DNA from: Bradyrhizobium guangdongense
Lineage (GTDB): Bacteria; Pseudomonadota; Alphaproteobacteria; Rhizobiales; Xanthobacteraceae
DNA length: 64,000 bases
NCBI RefSeq assembly: GCF_004114975.1
Contig: NZ_CP030051.1
Span: 1,116,001-1,180,000, forward strand
Direction of reading: 5' to 3'
A program made the position numbers and the translations under genes. Under the pieces are notes generated by a model. The model ran no database searches, was not told where the DNA came from, and saw only the letters and a list, made by a program, of their open reading frames with translations. This document shows positions 27,184-36,753 of this stretch, piece after piece (within the stretch, counting starts at the first letter, position 1; every line of letters begins with the position of its first letter).

Positions 27184-27948
27184 ATGCGTTTTCAGAATCT
27201 CATTCGATTGTCAGCCGCCCTGATGCTCTCTGCGCTCTGGAGCGGCCTGGCCCGAGGTGCGACCGGCGGCGAGCCGGCTGCCGTCGTGCAGGTCGACGTC
27301 GCGGCGTGCCTTGCGGCAGCCGCGGCCGATGACATGGACAAAGCGGGCCCGGCCTGCGCTGCCGTCATCGACAACGAGAAGACCGCAAAGCCCGACCTGG
27401 TCAAGGCGCTGGTCGCGCGCGGCGCGTTGCTGGCACGACATGACCAGATCGATCGTGCCATCGCCGACGACAGCCGTGCCTTGCAGCTCGATCCCACGCT
27501 TGCCGACGTCTTCAACGCGCGCGGCGAGCTTTGGCTGAAAAAGGGAGACAAGCCGAAAGCCGTGCAGGATTTCGGCGCGGCGCTGAAGATCGACCCGAAC
27601 CACGAAAAGGCCAAGGCCAATCACAGGGCGATGGCACGCGAGCTCGAACGGATCGGCGCGCAGATGGCGGTCGCCGGCAAGCCCAGCTTCAATTGCGCGG
27701 GCGCGCGCCGCCCGGTCGAGAAGGCGATCTGCGCAAACCACGAACTCGCCGATCTCGACCGCGAGGTCTATGCCGCCAATGCGCGCGTGATCCGCGAAGC
27801 GCGCGATGCAGATGAGGCCAGGAAACTTCAGCATGAGCAGGATGATTTCATCGTCCGCCGCAATGCCGGATTTGGCCGGCCGGGTTACGATATGAAGAAG
27901 GCGATGCAGGAGCGGCTCCAGCGATTGAACGGGGCGGATGGATATTAA
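27184..27948 (+). CDS. Secreted TPR protein with C-terminal LprI-like domain
   Basis: 254 residues. Signal peptide (ALMLSALWSGLARG), two or three TPR units (RAIADDSRALQLDPTLADVFNARGELWLKKGD), and a C-terminal Cys-containing module (FNCAGARRPVEKAICANHELADLDREVY) of the DUF1311/LprI lysozyme-inhibitor type. The end motif GRPGYDMKKAMQERLQRLN is shared with the next gene, so the pair are tandem paralogues that differ in TPR number. Likely periplasmic; function unknown. Confidence 0.75.
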   Translation: MRFQNLIRLSAALMLSALWSGLARGATGGEPAAVVQVDVAACLAAAAADDMDKAGPACAAVIDNEKTAKPDLVKALVARGALLARHDQIDRAIADDSRALQLDPTLADVFNARGELWLKKGDKPKAVQDFGAALKIDPNHEKAKANHRAMARELERIGAQMAVAGKPSFNCAGARRPVEKAICANHELADLDREVYAANARVIREARDADEARKLQHEQDDFIVRRNAGFGRPGYDMKKAMQERLQRLNGADGY

Positions 27949-28045
27949 CGGTCTTTCGGCCTCCTGACGCTGAAAGCTGCCGCATTTTGAACCGATCCCT
28001 CGCCCGCCGCGACAATGGAAAAACCGATGTTGCGGAGCTTTCCTC

Positions 28046-29428
28046 ATGTGCGGCACGCGTTCTTCCGCGCAAATCGTCCCGTTCACAAACCCATTGCGCG
28101 CCTTCCTTCTCGGAGCTGCAATCAGTCTTGTCCTCGCCGTTCCAGCATCGGCCGCCGCCGACTGCGTGATGGGCAGCAAGGCCGCCCCGGCGGAGATCAT
28201 CAACTCGTGCAGCGCCATCATCGACCAGACCTCGAATCCGAATTCCGACCGCGTTGCAGCGCTGCTGGTCCGAGCCGATGCCAATGCGCGGACATCGGGC
28301 GGGCTCACGCAAGCGCTGCGAGACATTGATCGCGCCATCGCGCTCGACGCAAGGAACGCGCGCGCCTGGCGGCTGCGTGGCGACCTGTTGCGGCAGGCGG
28401 GCGGTGATCTCAACCGCGCCACGTCCGATCTCAGCAAGGCCATCGAGCTCGATCCGCAGGACGCCGAAGCCTATGAACTGCGCGGCGTCGCCTACACCAA
28501 TCAGCGCCGGCTCGACCGCGCGATTGCCGACTACGACCAGGCCATCAAGCTGAAGCCGGATGATGCGCAGGCATGGTCCGATCGCGGCGCGACCTACTAT
28601 CTCAACGGCGATAACGAGAAGGCGATCGCCGATCTCAGCGAGGCTTTGCGGCTCGATCCCAACCGGGCGCGCAGCTATACCAACCGCGGCGCCGCCTACA
28701 AGAAGCTCGGGCAGCTCGACAAATCGATTGCCGACGACAGCGAGGCGATCAGGCTCGATCCGAAAGTGCCGGAATATTACGACAATCGCGGGCTCTCCTA
28801 CGCGGCAATGAAAGACTACGACAAGGCGATAGCCGATTACGATCAGGCGCTGCGATTGGCACCGCGGCCCAACTTCTTCACCAACCGCGGCGATTCCTAC
28901 CAGTTCAAGGGTGAGTTCGGTGCCGCGCTCAGCGATTACGAGGCCGCGCTGAAGCTCGATCCCGACTTCGCGAAGACCTACAACAACCGCGCCGTGCTCT
29001 ATTCCAAGATGGGCGAGCGCAAGAAGGCGCTGGCCGACTACGAGACCGCGCTGCGGCTCGACCCCGGTAACGAGAACGCCGCGAACGGCCGTCGCACCAT
29101 GATGGCGGAGATCGCGAAGTTCGGCGCCGAATCGCCACGGCCGCTGGCCGCCAATTCCGGCAACGGACCGTCATTCGATTGCGCGGATGCGAAGCGCGAA
29201 GTCGAGAAGGTGATCTGCGCCGACCCGCAGCTTGGAATCCTCGACCGCCAGATCGCCGAGACCTATGAGCGCGTGCTGAAATCGATGAGCCGTCGCTCGG
29301 CGGCCGGCCTTCGCAAATCTCAGCACGAGTTCCTCGCCACCCGCGACGCCAGCTTCCGCCGCCCCGGGTATGACCTGAAAAAGGTCATGCAGGACCGCTT
29401 GCAGCGCTTGAACGCGATGCAGGGCTAG
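28046..29428 (+). CDS. Secreted multi-TPR protein with C-terminal LprI-like domain
   Basis: 460 residues. Signal peptide ends ASA near residue 36. Eight or so TPR repeats follow (each with the ..AIADYDQAIKLKPD.. pattern), then an LprI/DUF1311-like end (FDCADAKREVEKVICADPQLGILDRQI) and RRPGYDLKKVMQDRLQRLN. Same layout as the gene 98 bases upstream but with many more repeats. GGAG at 28034-28037 supports the ATG at 28046. Possibly a periplasmic scaffold with envelope-protein binding; function unknown. Confidence 0.78.
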   Translation: MCGTRSSAQIVPFTNPLRAFLLGAAISLVLAVPASAAADCVMGSKAAPAEIINSCSAIIDQTSNPNSDRVAALLVRADANARTSGGLTQALRDIDRAIALDARNARAWRLRGDLLRQAGGDLNRATSDLSKAIELDPQDAEAYELRGVAYTNQRRLDRAIADYDQAIKLKPDDAQAWSDRGATYYLNGDNEKAIADLSEALRLDPNRARSYTNRGAAYKKLGQLDKSIADDSEAIRLDPKVPEYYDNRGLSYAAMKDYDKAIADYDQALRLAPRPNFFTNRGDSYQFKGEFGAALSDYEAALKLDPDFAKTYNNRAVLYSKMGERKKALADYETALRLDPGNENAANGRRTMMAEIAKFGAESPRPLAANSGNGPSFDCADAKREVEKVICADPQLGILDRQIAETYERVLKSMSRRSAAGLRKSQHEFLATRDASFRRPGYDLKKVMQDRLQRLNAMQG

Positions 29429-29638
29429 GTTCTTCCTCTCTCGCAGGCGGGGCGAGGGGTCCGCTACCCGTGCACAACCGTGCCTCCTCCAAAAAGCCTA
29501 TCCTTATGGGCTTGAACCGCGGCGCGTTCCCGGGAAAATAGCTCTCAAACAAGGTCGAACTTGATCCGAGTCATGGCGGGACGCCGGTCCTGCCGCAAGG
29601 TTCAGGATGAGGCCAATAAAGGGAACGGGAGCGCGGGA

Positions 29639-31549
29639 ATGAACAGCCAGGTGCAGAGCAAATATCACGAGGTCCATGCGCGCTCGCTGGCCGATCCCGA
29701 AGGCTTCTGGGCCGAGGCCGCGAAAGAGATCGACTGGATCGAGCCGCCGAAGAAGATCTTCGATCCGGCGCAGGGCGTCTACGGCCGTTGGTTCGCCGAC
29801 GGCGTCGTAAACACCTGCTACAACGCGCTCGACCGCCATGTCGGAGGCGGCCGCGCCGATCAGGTGGCGCTGATCCATGATTCACCGCTGGCGGGCTCGC
29901 TCACCAAATTGACCTACGCCGAGCTGCTGGGCGAAGTGCAGGCGCTCGGTGCCATCATGCAGGATTTCGGCGTCGCCAAGGGCGACCGCGTGATCCTCTA
30001 TATGCCGATGGTGCCGGAGGCGGTGGTCGCGATGCTTGCCTGCGCGCGCATCGGGGCGGTGCATTCCGTGGTGTTCGGCGGCTTTGCCGCCAAGGAGCTC
30101 GCGACCCGCATCGACGACGCGCAGCCGAAGCTCATTTTGTCCGCGAGCTGCGGCATCGAGCCGGGTCGTATCGTGCAATACAAACCGCTGCTCGACGAGG
30201 CGATCAAGCTCGCATCTGCCAAGCCCAGGGCCTGCATCATATTGCAGCGTCCGCAGCTCGTCTGCGATCTCACGCCAAAGCGCGACTATGACTGGGCGAG
30301 CCTGCGCCGCAAGGCGGTGAACGAGGGCAAGAAAGCGCCTTGTGCCCCGGTCGCCGCGACCGATCCGCTCTACATCCTCTACACGTCGGGCACCACAGGC
30401 ATTCCCAAGGGCGTCGTGCGCGACAATGGCGGGCATCTGGTTGCGGTGAAATGGTCGATGTTCAACCTCTATGGCGTCAAGCCGGGCGAGGTCTGGTGGT
30501 GCGGCAGCGACATCGGCTGGGTGGTCGGCCACAGCTATATCGTCTACGGCCCGCTGCTGCATGGCGCGACCACGATCATGTACGAGGGCAAGCCGGTCGG
30601 CACCCCCGACGCCGGCGCGTTCTGGCGCGTGATCTCGGAGCACAAGGCGGTCGCCTTGTTCACCGCGCCGACCGCATTCCGCGCCATTCGCAAAGAGGAT
30701 CCGGAAGGAAAATTCATCCGGCAATACGACTTGTCGAAATTCCGCACGCTGTTCCTCGCCGGCGAGCGTGCCGACCCGCCGACGGTGGAATGGGCTGAGC
30801 AGCAGCTGAAAGTGCCTGTCATCGACCATTGGTGGCAGACCGAGACCGGCTGGTGCATCGCCGGCAATCCTGTGGGCCTGGGCTTGCTGCCGGTGAAGCA
30901 TGGCTCGCCGACGGTCCCGATGCCGGGCTATCAGGTCGATGTGGTCGACGAAGCGGCGAAGCCCGTCGGTCCCAATACCATGGGCTCGATCGTCATCAAG
31001 CTGCCGATGCCGCCGGGCTGCCTGCCGACGCTGTGGAATCAGGACGACCGTTTCAGGGAAGCCTATCTCAGCGAATTTCCCGGCTACTACAAGACCTCGG
31101 ATGCCGGTTACAAGGACGAGGACGGATATGTCTTCGTCATGGGCCGCACCGACGATATCATCAACGTCGCCGGCCATCGTCTGTCCACCGGCGGCATGGA
31201 GGAGATTCTGGCCTCGCATCCCGACGTCGCCGAGTGCGCCGTGCTCGGCGTCAAGGACGCGATCAAGGGCGAGGTGCCCTGCGGCTTCCTGGTGCTGAAG
31301 GCCGGCGTGAAGCGGCCGCCTGCCGAGATCGAGAAAGAGATCATCGCACTGGTGCGCGACAAGCTCGGTCCGGTGGCCGCGTTCAAGCTCGCCATCACCG
31401 TCGGCCGGCTGCCCAAGACGCGCTCGGGAAAGATCCTGCGCGGCACCATCAAGAAGATCGCCGACGGCGAGGCCTGGTCGATGCCGGCCACGATCGAGGA
31501 TCCCAAGGTGCTGGACGAGATCGGGGATGCGCTGAAGGGGAGGGTGTGA
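29639..31549 (+). CDS. prpE: Propionyl-CoA synthetase / acetyl-CoA synthetase-like
   Basis: 636-residue adenylate-forming ligase of the ACS family. YTSGTTGIPKG loop near residue 246, the WWQTETGW motif near 397 and the C-terminal GRTDDIINVAGHRLSTG and TRSGKILR (acetylatable Lys) are intact. The DNGGH following the P-loop and the WYRPP-free N-terminus fit PrpE more than Acs. It converts propionate (and some acetate) to acyl-CoA, feeding methylmalonyl or methylcitrate routes. Stands alone here. ATG 29639 was chosen on homology, 26 codons after the furthest start. Confidence 0.94.
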   Translation: MNSQVQSKYHEVHARSLADPEGFWAEAAKEIDWIEPPKKIFDPAQGVYGRWFADGVVNTCYNALDRHVGGGRADQVALIHDSPLAGSLTKLTYAELLGEVQALGAIMQDFGVAKGDRVILYMPMVPEAVVAMLACARIGAVHSVVFGGFAAKELATRIDDAQPKLILSASCGIEPGRIVQYKPLLDEAIKLASAKPRACIILQRPQLVCDLTPKRDYDWASLRRKAVNEGKKAPCAPVAATDPLYILYTSGTTGIPKGVVRDNGGHLVAVKWSMFNLYGVKPGEVWWCGSDIGWVVGHSYIVYGPLLHGATTIMYEGKPVGTPDAGAFWRVISEHKAVALFTAPTAFRAIRKEDPEGKFIRQYDLSKFRTLFLAGERADPPTVEWAEQQLKVPVIDHWWQTETGWCIAGNPVGLGLLPVKHGSPTVPMPGYQVDVVDEAAKPVGPNTMGSIVIKLPMPPGCLPTLWNQDDRFREAYLSEFPGYYKTSDAGYKDEDGYVFVMGRTDDIINVAGHRLSTGGMEEILASHPDVAECAVLGVKDAIKGEVPCGFLVLKAGVKRPPAEIEKEIIALVRDKLGPVAAFKLAITVGRLPKTRSGKILRGTIKKIADGEAWSMPATIEDPKVLDEIGDALKGRV

Positions 31550-31612
31550 GGGGCGGGGACTTACATTCTCCGCATTCCGGGGTAAACAGGGCCGGCCAAC
31601 AGGGGACCTTGT

Positions 31613-31882
31613 ATGCCACTCGCCACCGCGCCGCGCCTGCTTGCAGCCATCCTGCTCGCCATCGCTCTGTCCGCCTGCTCGGCGCGTTACCAGACGCCGA
31701 CCGCGATGGGCGGTGACGACGATGACGCGGTGTGCCAGAGCCGCGGCTATGCGGTGGGCTCGCCGGAATACGTGGCCTGCCGCAAGGACCGCGACGTCCA
31801 GCGCAGTGCGGCGATCTCCCGCTCAGATCGCCGTCAGCGCGATCTCGGCGAATACATGCTGAACCATCCCGAGCGCCCGTAA
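31613..31882 (+). CDS. Small lipoprotein
   Basis: 89 residues. The lipobox LSAC at residues 19-22 follows a hydrophobic stretch, so it is probably a lipid-anchored envelope protein with a short mature chain. An acidic run (GGDDDDAVC) and a second Cys pair (VCQSRGY, VACRKD) are seen. No family recognised. 63 bases after prpE. Confidence 0.65.
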   Translation: MPLATAPRLLAAILLAIALSACSARYQTPTAMGGDDDDAVCQSRGYAVGSPEYVACRKDRDVQRSAAISRSDRRQRDLGEYMLNHPERP

Positions 31883-32037
31883 TTCACACTGGACATGTTG
31901 GATCGAAGCGGCTCGCCGTCGTCGGCGCCGTTACCGCGCGTTTCCATGTACCGAGCTACCGCGCAAGTCGCTCGCAATGTCGTCTGCCGTGGCAGATGTG
32001 CAACGCTGTCGCTGAATTGTGACGCGCCAGTCCGGAT

Positions 32038-32051
32038 TTGATGCAGGTCAA
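32038..32051. promoter_or_regulatory. FNR/FixK-type box upstream of ompW-like gene
   Basis: TTGATGCAGGTCAA is a perfect TTG(A/C)-N6-(T/G)CAA site. The symmetry extends to GGATTTGA...TCAAATCC. The centre is about 82 bases before the OmpW start, so a class II promoter would start near 32085. OmpW is FNR-controlled in enteric bacteria, which supports function. Confidence 0.6.
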
Positions 32052-32126
32052 ATCCGAGGGCCCCTCCTTTCTGCTCTGTCATGTCCGATCGCGCAACGGG
32101 GCGCGCATGGCTTTAAGGGGAATTCA

Positions 32127-32855
32127 ATGCGAAGGACAATTAAGAGTGCCGCACGGCTGGCAGTGCTTGCCGCCGCGTTTGGTGGGGCGCTTGCATCGGC
32201 GCAAGCTGCGGATTTGCCGGTCTATACCAAGGCACCGCCGGCAGCAGAGGCGTGGAATCCCTGGATGATCCGTCTGCGTGTGCTCGGCGTGTTGCCGGAT
32301 ACCGGTGGCAGCTCAGTCAACGTCGCGGGCGTGCCTGCGCTGTCGTCGCCGAACTCGGGCCTTCACATCAGCAACCAGGTCGTCCCCGAGCTCGACATCT
32401 CTTATTTCTTCACCCAGAACATCGCGGCTGAGCTGATCCTCGGCGTCACCCGGCATCACCTCACCGGTTCGGGTACGCTCCAGGGGCTCGATATCGGCAA
32501 AACCACGCTGCTGCCGCCTACGCTCACCCTGCAATATCACTTCACCAATTTCGGCGCGTTCAAGCCCTATATCGGTGCCGGTGTGAACTACACCGTGTTC
32601 TTCAACAACTCGGCGTCTAACATTCCGTTCGCCGGCCTCGCCGTCACCAGTCTGCATGTCAGCAACCAGTGGGGCGGTGCCGTGCAATTCGGCTTCGACT
32701 ACATGCTCAACAAGCATTGGGGCCTGAACGTCGACGTGAAGAAGCTGTGGCTTCAGCCGAACTACTCGGCCATGGTCAATGGTGCGATCCCGGTCACCGG
32801 CACCGCGCATATCGATCCGTGGCTGGTCGGCGCGGGCGTGACCTACAAGTTCTAA
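32127..32855 (+). CDS. OmpW-family outer membrane protein
   Basis: 242-residue eight-stranded beta-barrel with a signal peptide cut after AQA (about residue 27). AFKPYIGAGVNYTVFF and the C-terminal ...WLVGAGVTYKF, ending in Phe as usual for outer membrane proteins, are OmpW hallmarks. It forms a small hydrophobic channel. A palindromic FNR/FixK box lies upstream and a strong terminator downstream, so it is a single-gene unit probably induced at low oxygen. Confidence 0.92.
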   Translation: MRRTIKSAARLAVLAAAFGGALASAQAADLPVYTKAPPAAEAWNPWMIRLRVLGVLPDTGGSSVNVAGVPALSSPNSGLHISNQVVPELDISYFFTQNIAAELILGVTRHHLTGSGTLQGLDIGKTTLLPPTLTLQYHFTNFGAFKPYIGAGVNYTVFFNNSASNIPFAGLAVTSLHVSNQWGGAVQFGFDYMLNKHWGLNVDVKKLWLQPNYSAMVNGAIPVTGTAHIDPWLVGAGVTYKF

Positions 32856-32858
32856 CGT

Positions 32859-32893
32859 TTTCGCGGCGCCGGGCGAGACCCGGCGCCGCGAAA
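32859..32893 (+). terminator. Terminator of the ompW-like gene
   Basis: Perfect 15-bp stem (32859-32873 and 32879-32893) with a 5-base loop, starting 3 bases after the stop codon; the arms begin and end with TTT/AAA so it may work in both directions. Confidence 0.85.
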
Positions 32894-32927
32894 TCATTCT
32901 CTCGATTCCTCACGGGCGCAGACGCCG

Positions 32928-33113
32928 TTATCCCGCGTGTACCGTGCGCGGATGGCGCTCGTGTAATAGCTTCGCCAGGGCGTCGCGATCGCCCGGGTGG
33001 TCTTTGACGGCAATTTCGAACAGCGCTTCCTGGATGTCCCGGGGCATATCTCCCCAGGCGGCCAGCACGGCCCGTCCCAGCATCACCGCAAAATCGTCTT
33101 CGTCGGCCCGCAT
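32928..33113 (-). CDS. Small conserved acidic hypothetical protein
   Basis: 61 residues (MRADEDDFAVMLGRAVLAAWGDMP...), with a good GGAGGATC ribosome site 5 bases before the ATG. Helical, soluble and acidic, without Cys. No family recognised. Same strand as trcR but separated from it by a terminator. The alternative longer form from 33197 would run through that terminator and is rejected. Confidence 0.66.
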   Translation of the reverse strand: MRADEDDFAVMLGRAVLAAWGDMPRDIQEALFEIAVKDHPGDRDALAKLLHERHPRTVHAG

Positions 33114-33190
33114 CGCTGATCCTCCGCGTCGGACACAATGCGACGCGAGCAGCATCGTTCCCGCAGCCGCGCCGCAAAAGTTCCCGCTTG

Positions 33191-33221
33191 AAAACAAAAC
33201 GCGGCGGATCGCTCCGCCGCG
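33191..33221 (-). terminator. Terminator of trcR
   Basis: On the minus strand a 9-bp perfect stem (33200-33208 with 33213-33221, loop 4) is followed by TTTTGTTTT. It lies 28 bases after the trcR stop. Confidence 0.87.
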
Positions 33222-33249
33222 CTCGAACCGGATGCGGTGAGGGAGGAGC

Positions 33250-33945
33250 CTACTCCTCCTCTTCCTCGTGCTTCTTGCCGCCGAGGGTTTTCAGCTTGGC
33301 GAACACGGCGTCGACGTTGAGGTCGTCGCTCGACTTCTCCGACGGCTCGTACTCGTCCTTCTTGGTGGTCTCGGAAGCCGGCAGCAGGGTCGCGCCGCCA
33401 TAGGCTGCGTCGACCGGCTTTTCCTTGGCCGCGCGGGCCACTTCGAAATCGAGCTCGATCTGCGAGCAGAGGCCGAGAGTCACGGGATCGATCGGCGTCA
33501 GCTGGGACGTGTTCCAGTGCGTGCGGTCCCGAACGCTGGCAATCGTGCTCTTGGTGGTGCCGACCAGACGCATGATCTGGGCATCCTTGAGCTCCGGATG
33601 GCTGCGCAGCAGCCAGAGGATGGCGCTGGGGCGCTCGTGGCGCCGCGACACCGGGGTGTAGCGCGGGCCCTTGCGCTTGGGCTGCGGCGGCAGCACCACC
33701 TTGCTCTCCTGAAGGCGAAGCCGGTAGTCCGGATTCTTCTCGCCCTTTTCGATCTCCTCACGGGTCAGCTGGCCGTTGGAAAGGGGATCCATGCCCTTGA
33801 TGCCCTGGGCGGCGTCGCCGTCGGCGATCGCGCGCACCTCGAGGGGATGCATCTTGGTGAAATCGGCGACCTGGTCGAAGGTCAGCGCGGTGTTGTCGAG
33901 CAGCCAGACGGCGGTCGCCTTGGGCATCAGAGGTGCGTTGCTCAT
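33250..33945 (-). CDS. trcR: Cell-cycle transcriptional regulator TrcR (DUF1013)
   Basis: 231-residue DUF1013 protein, a family confined to alphaproteobacteria and named TrcR for its part in cell-cycle transcription. The HTH-like block MPKATAVWLLDNTALTFDQVADF is at residues 7-29, and a second one, LKDAQIMRLVGTTKSTIASVRDRTHW, at about 120-145. The acidic tail ends HEEEEE. An AAAGGAGAT site supports the ATG at 33945. A promoter (34025-34053) and a terminator frame it as a single-gene unit. Essential or near-essential in relatives. Confidence 0.9.
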   Translation of the reverse strand: MSNAPLMPKATAVWLLDNTALTFDQVADFTKMHPLEVRAIADGDAAQGIKGMDPLSNGQLTREEIEKGEKNPDYRLRLQESKVVLPPQPKRKGPRYTPVSRRHERPSAILWLLRSHPELKDAQIMRLVGTTKSTIASVRDRTHWNTSQLTPIDPVTLGLCSQIELDFEVARAAKEKPVDAAYGGATLLPASETTKKDEYEPSEKSSDDLNVDAVFAKLKTLGGKKHEEEEE

Positions 33946-34024
33946 GGCAAATCTCCTTTGTGCTTCGCCCACCCCCTTAGGAGGCGAAACCGGTGGTCAT
34001 CAGCGATGACAGGGAATTGGCGCT

Positions 34025-34053
34025 ATATAAGCCCGGAGGGGGTAGCCACGCAA
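34025..34053 (-). promoter_or_regulatory. Candidate sigma-70-type promoter of trcR
   Basis: On the minus strand -35 TTGCGT (34048-34053) and -10 TTATAT (34025-34030) are 17 bases apart, giving a start near 34018 and a leader of about 70 bases before the trcR ATG. Divergent CCTTGACA at 34074-34081 could be the -35 for ispH, but no clear -10 follows. Confidence 0.5.
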
Positions 34054-34211
34054 TGGTTCTGCTATAGATAGTGCCTTGACAGCGCCCGAAAGGGGGCCCA
34101 ATTCCCTCTGAAGTCGCTGCAAAGTCCAAGCAGACCGTTTTTAGCCCCTTTCCACCCATCGACCGCCCCCGCCAGAAGGCGAAACGGGTGATTCGGTCCC
34201 GAGATCGCTCA

Positions 34212-35180
34212 ATGTCAGCCAAACCAGACCTCAAGATCGTGCTTTGTTCTCCCCGCGGCTTTTGCGCCGGGGTGGTCCGGGCGATCGACACCGTGGAACG
34301 GGCGCTCGATAAGTACGGCGCTCCCGTCTATGTTCGCCACGAGATTGTGCACAACAAGTACGTCGTCGACGGGTTGAAGAAGAAGGGCGCGATCTTCGTC
34401 GAGGAACTCGCCGAGATCCCGGAGAACACCACCGCGCCGGTGGTTTTCTCCGCTCATGGCGTGCCGAAATCGGTTCCGGCCGACGCTACCTCCCGTAACC
34501 TGTTCTCGCTGGATGCGACCTGCCCGCTGGTGACCAAGGTGCACCGCGAAGCCGCGATCCACTTCAAGCGCGGTCGCGAGATCTTCCTGATCGGCCATTC
34601 GCATCATCCGGAGGTGGTCGGCACGCTCGGCCAGCTTCCGGTCGGCGCGGTCACCCTGATCGAGACCGCCGAGGACGCCAAGACGATCAATCCGAAGGAC
34701 CCTGACAACCTCGCCTTCGTGACCCAGACCACGCTGTCGATCGACGACACCGCGGAGATCGTGGCGCTGCTCAAAGAGCGCTTTCCGAACATCAACGGGC
34801 CGCACAAGGAAGACATCTGCTACGCCACCACCAACCGCCAGCTCGCGGTGAAGAAGGTGGCGCCGGTGGTCGACGCGCTCATCGTTGTCGGTGCGCCCAA
34901 TTCGTCGAACTCGCAGCGCTTGCGCGAGGTCGCCGAGCGCGAGGGCTGCAAGATCGCGGTGCTGGCGCAGCGCGCCGCCGACATCGATTGGGACAAGTTC
35001 GGCAACATCACCAGCCTCGGCATCACCGCGGGCGCATCCGCGCCGGAAGTGATCGTCGAAGAGATCATGGACGCCTTCGCCGAGCGCTACACGCTCCATG
35101 TGGAGACGGTCTCGGCCGCGGAAGAGAACGAGTTCTTCCCGCTGCCGCGTCAGGTGCGCCCTGAAGCCGCCGCCGAGTAG
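34212..35180 (+). CDS. ispH: 4-hydroxy-3-methylbut-2-enyl diphosphate reductase
   Basis: 322-residue last enzyme of the MEP isoprenoid pathway; reduces HMBPP to IPP and DMAPP using a [4Fe-4S] cluster. The three cluster Cys are seen in PRGFCAGV (residue 18), DATCPLV (about 104) and [10 protein letters not shown] (about 205). SAHGVPKSV and the HSHHPE His residues complete the active site. First gene of the conserved ispH-thrB-rnhA set; thrB starts 6 bases after its stop. Confidence 0.97.
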   Translation: MSAKPDLKIVLCSPRGFCAGVVRAIDTVERALDKYGAPVYVRHEIVHNKYVVDGLKKKGAIFVEELAEIPENTTAPVVFSAHGVPKSVPADATSRNLFSLDATCPLVTKVHREAAIHFKRGREIFLIGHSHHPEVVGTLGQLPVGAVTLIETAEDAKTINPKDPDNLAFVTQTTLSIDDTAEIVALLKERFPNINGPHKEDICYATTNRQLAVKKVAPVVDALIVVGAPNSSNSQRLREVAEREGCKIAVLAQRAADIDWDKFGNITSLGITAGASAPEVIVEEIMDAFAERYTLHVETVSAAEENEFFPLPRQVRPEAAAE

Positions 35181-35186
35181 ACCTTG

Positions 35187-36182
35187 ATGGCGGTCTACAC
35201 CGACGTTGCCGCCGACGAGCTTGCGGATTTCCTGAGGCAATACGATCTCGGCGAGTTGCTCTCCTACAAGGGCATTGCCGAGGGTGTCGAGAACACCAAT
35301 TTCCTGCTGCACACGAGCCAGGGAAATAAGCAGGCCTCGTTCATCCTCACGCTCTACGAGAAGCGCGTGGCGAAGAACGATCTGCCGTTCTTCCTCGCGC
35401 TGATGACGCATCTGGCCGAGCACGGCGTCAGCTGTCCGCTCCCGGTGAAGGCGAGGGACGGCGAGGCTCTGCGCGAGCTGTCGGGGCGGCCTGCCGCGAT
35501 CATCACCTTTCTCGAAGGCATGTGGCCGCGCAAGCCGAACGTGACGCACTGTGCCGGTGTCGGCGAGGGGCTCGCCAGGATGCATCTGGCCGGCGCGAAC
35601 TTTGCGATCAAGCGAGCCAACGCGCTGTCGGTCGCCGGCTGGCGGCCGTTATTCGACGCGGCTTCGAACCGCGCTGACGAGGTGCAGCCGGGCCTGCGCG
35701 CGTTTCTCGCGGCTGAGCTCGACTATCTCTCGAGCGGCGTCTGGCCTACCGATCTGCCCGAGGGCGTGATCCACGCCGATCTCTTCAACGACAACGTCTT
35801 CTTCCTCGGCGACAAGCTCTCCGGCATCATCGACTTCACGTTCGCCTGCAACGACATGCTGGCCTATGACGTCGCGATCTGTCTGAATGCCTGGTGCTTC
35901 GAGCCGGATCATTCCTTCAACGTCACCAAGGCGCGGGCCTTCCTCAACGCCTATGGCCGGGTGCGCAAGCTGAGCGAAGCCGAAGAGGCCGCACTGCCGC
36001 TGCTCGCGCGGGGCGCGGCGATTCGCTTCCTGCTGACGCGGCTGGTCGACTGGCTCAACGTGCCGCCGGGGGCGCTGGTGAAGCCAAAGGATCCGCTGGA
36101 ATATGTCCGCAAGCTGCGCTTCCACCAAACCGTCTCCAGCGCGCGCGACTACGGGCTGATGCCATCGGGACTGGTCGCGTGA
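35187..36182 (+). CDS. thrB: Homoserine kinase (aminoglycoside-phosphotransferase fold)
   Basis: 331 residues. Catalyses ATP-dependent O-phosphorylation of homoserine in threonine synthesis. It belongs to the APH-like type II ThrB of alphaproteobacteria. [13 protein letters not shown] (about residue 192) is the catalytic HxDxxxxN loop and [16 protein letters not shown] the metal-binding DFG-like motif. A TTG one codon upstream also fits. Its last bases overlap the rnhA start as GTGA. Confidence 0.96.
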   Translation: MAVYTDVAADELADFLRQYDLGELLSYKGIAEGVENTNFLLHTSQGNKQASFILTLYEKRVAKNDLPFFLALMTHLAEHGVSCPLPVKARDGEALRELSGRPAAIITFLEGMWPRKPNVTHCAGVGEGLARMHLAGANFAIKRANALSVAGWRPLFDAASNRADEVQPGLRAFLAAELDYLSSGVWPTDLPEGVIHADLFNDNVFFLGDKLSGIIDFTFACNDMLAYDVAICLNAWCFEPDHSFNVTKARAFLNAYGRVRKLSEAEEAALPLLARGAAIRFLLTRLVDWLNVPPGALVKPKDPLEYVRKLRFHQTVSSARDYGLMPSGLVA

Positions 36183-36643
36183 GCGAGCTTCCCAACGTCA
36201 CGATCTTCACCGACGGCGCATGCTCGGGGAATCCCGGGCCCGGCGGCTGGGGCGCGATCCTCAAGTTTGGCGACAAGGAAAAAGAGCTGAACGGCGGCGA
36301 GCCGCACACCACCAACAACCAGATGGAATTGATGGCGGCAATCTCCGCGCTCGAAGCGCTGAAGAAGCCGTGCACCGTCGATCTCTACACCGACAGCCAA
36401 TATGTCCGGCAGGGCATCACCGGCTGGATTCACGGTTGGAAGCGCAACGGATGGCGCACCGCGGACAAGAAGCCGGTGAAGAATGTCGAGCTATGGCAGC
36501 GCCTCGATACTGCGTTGAAGGCGCACGAGGTGCGCTGGCATTGGGTCAAGGGCCATGCCGGCCATCCCGAGAACGAGCGCGCCGATCAGCTCGCGCGCGA
36601 CGGGATCGTCAAGGCGAGGCTGCAGCAGCGGGTGAGGGAGTAG
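36179..36643 (+). CDS. rnhA: Ribonuclease HI
   Basis: 154 residues from a GTG start that overlaps the thrB stop. It degrades the RNA strand of RNA-DNA hybrids. The catalytic carboxylates are in place: Asp in [11 protein letters not shown] (about 12), Glu in [11 protein letters not shown] (about 50), Asp in YTDSQYV (about 72), and Asp near the C-terminus in [10 protein letters not shown]. The [17 protein letters not shown] basic protrusion is that of the bacterial type. Third gene of its operon; a palindromic repeat follows. Confidence 0.97.
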   Translation: MSELPNVTIFTDGACSGNPGPGGWGAILKFGDKEKELNGGEPHTTNNQMELMAAISALEALKKPCTVDLYTDSQYVRQGITGWIHGWKRNGWRTADKKPVKNVELWQRLDTALKAHEVRWHWVKGHAGHPENERADQLARDGIVKARLQQRVRE

Positions 36644-36645
36644 GG

Positions 36646-36746
36646 GTCATTCCGGGGCGCCCGGAGGGCGAGCTCGGAATCCATTCCTCTGTGCGCTCTG
36701 AGGTGAGATGGATTCCGGGTTCGCGCTACGCGCGCCCCGGAATGAC
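36646..36746. repeat. Interspersed palindromic repeat, GTCATTCCGGGGCGC family
   Basis: Left arm starts GTCATTCCGGGGCGC, right arm ends GCGCCCCGGAATGAC. It separates the convergent rnhA and peroxiredoxin genes and belongs to the same family as 46702-46805. Confidence 0.88.
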
Positions 36747-36753
36747 GAGAGTC

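Noticed and set aside
29562..29577. TTGATCCGAGTCAT resembling a FixK box before prpE
   Set aside because: The last half site is CAT instead of CAA, one mismatch, and the palindrome is not kept.
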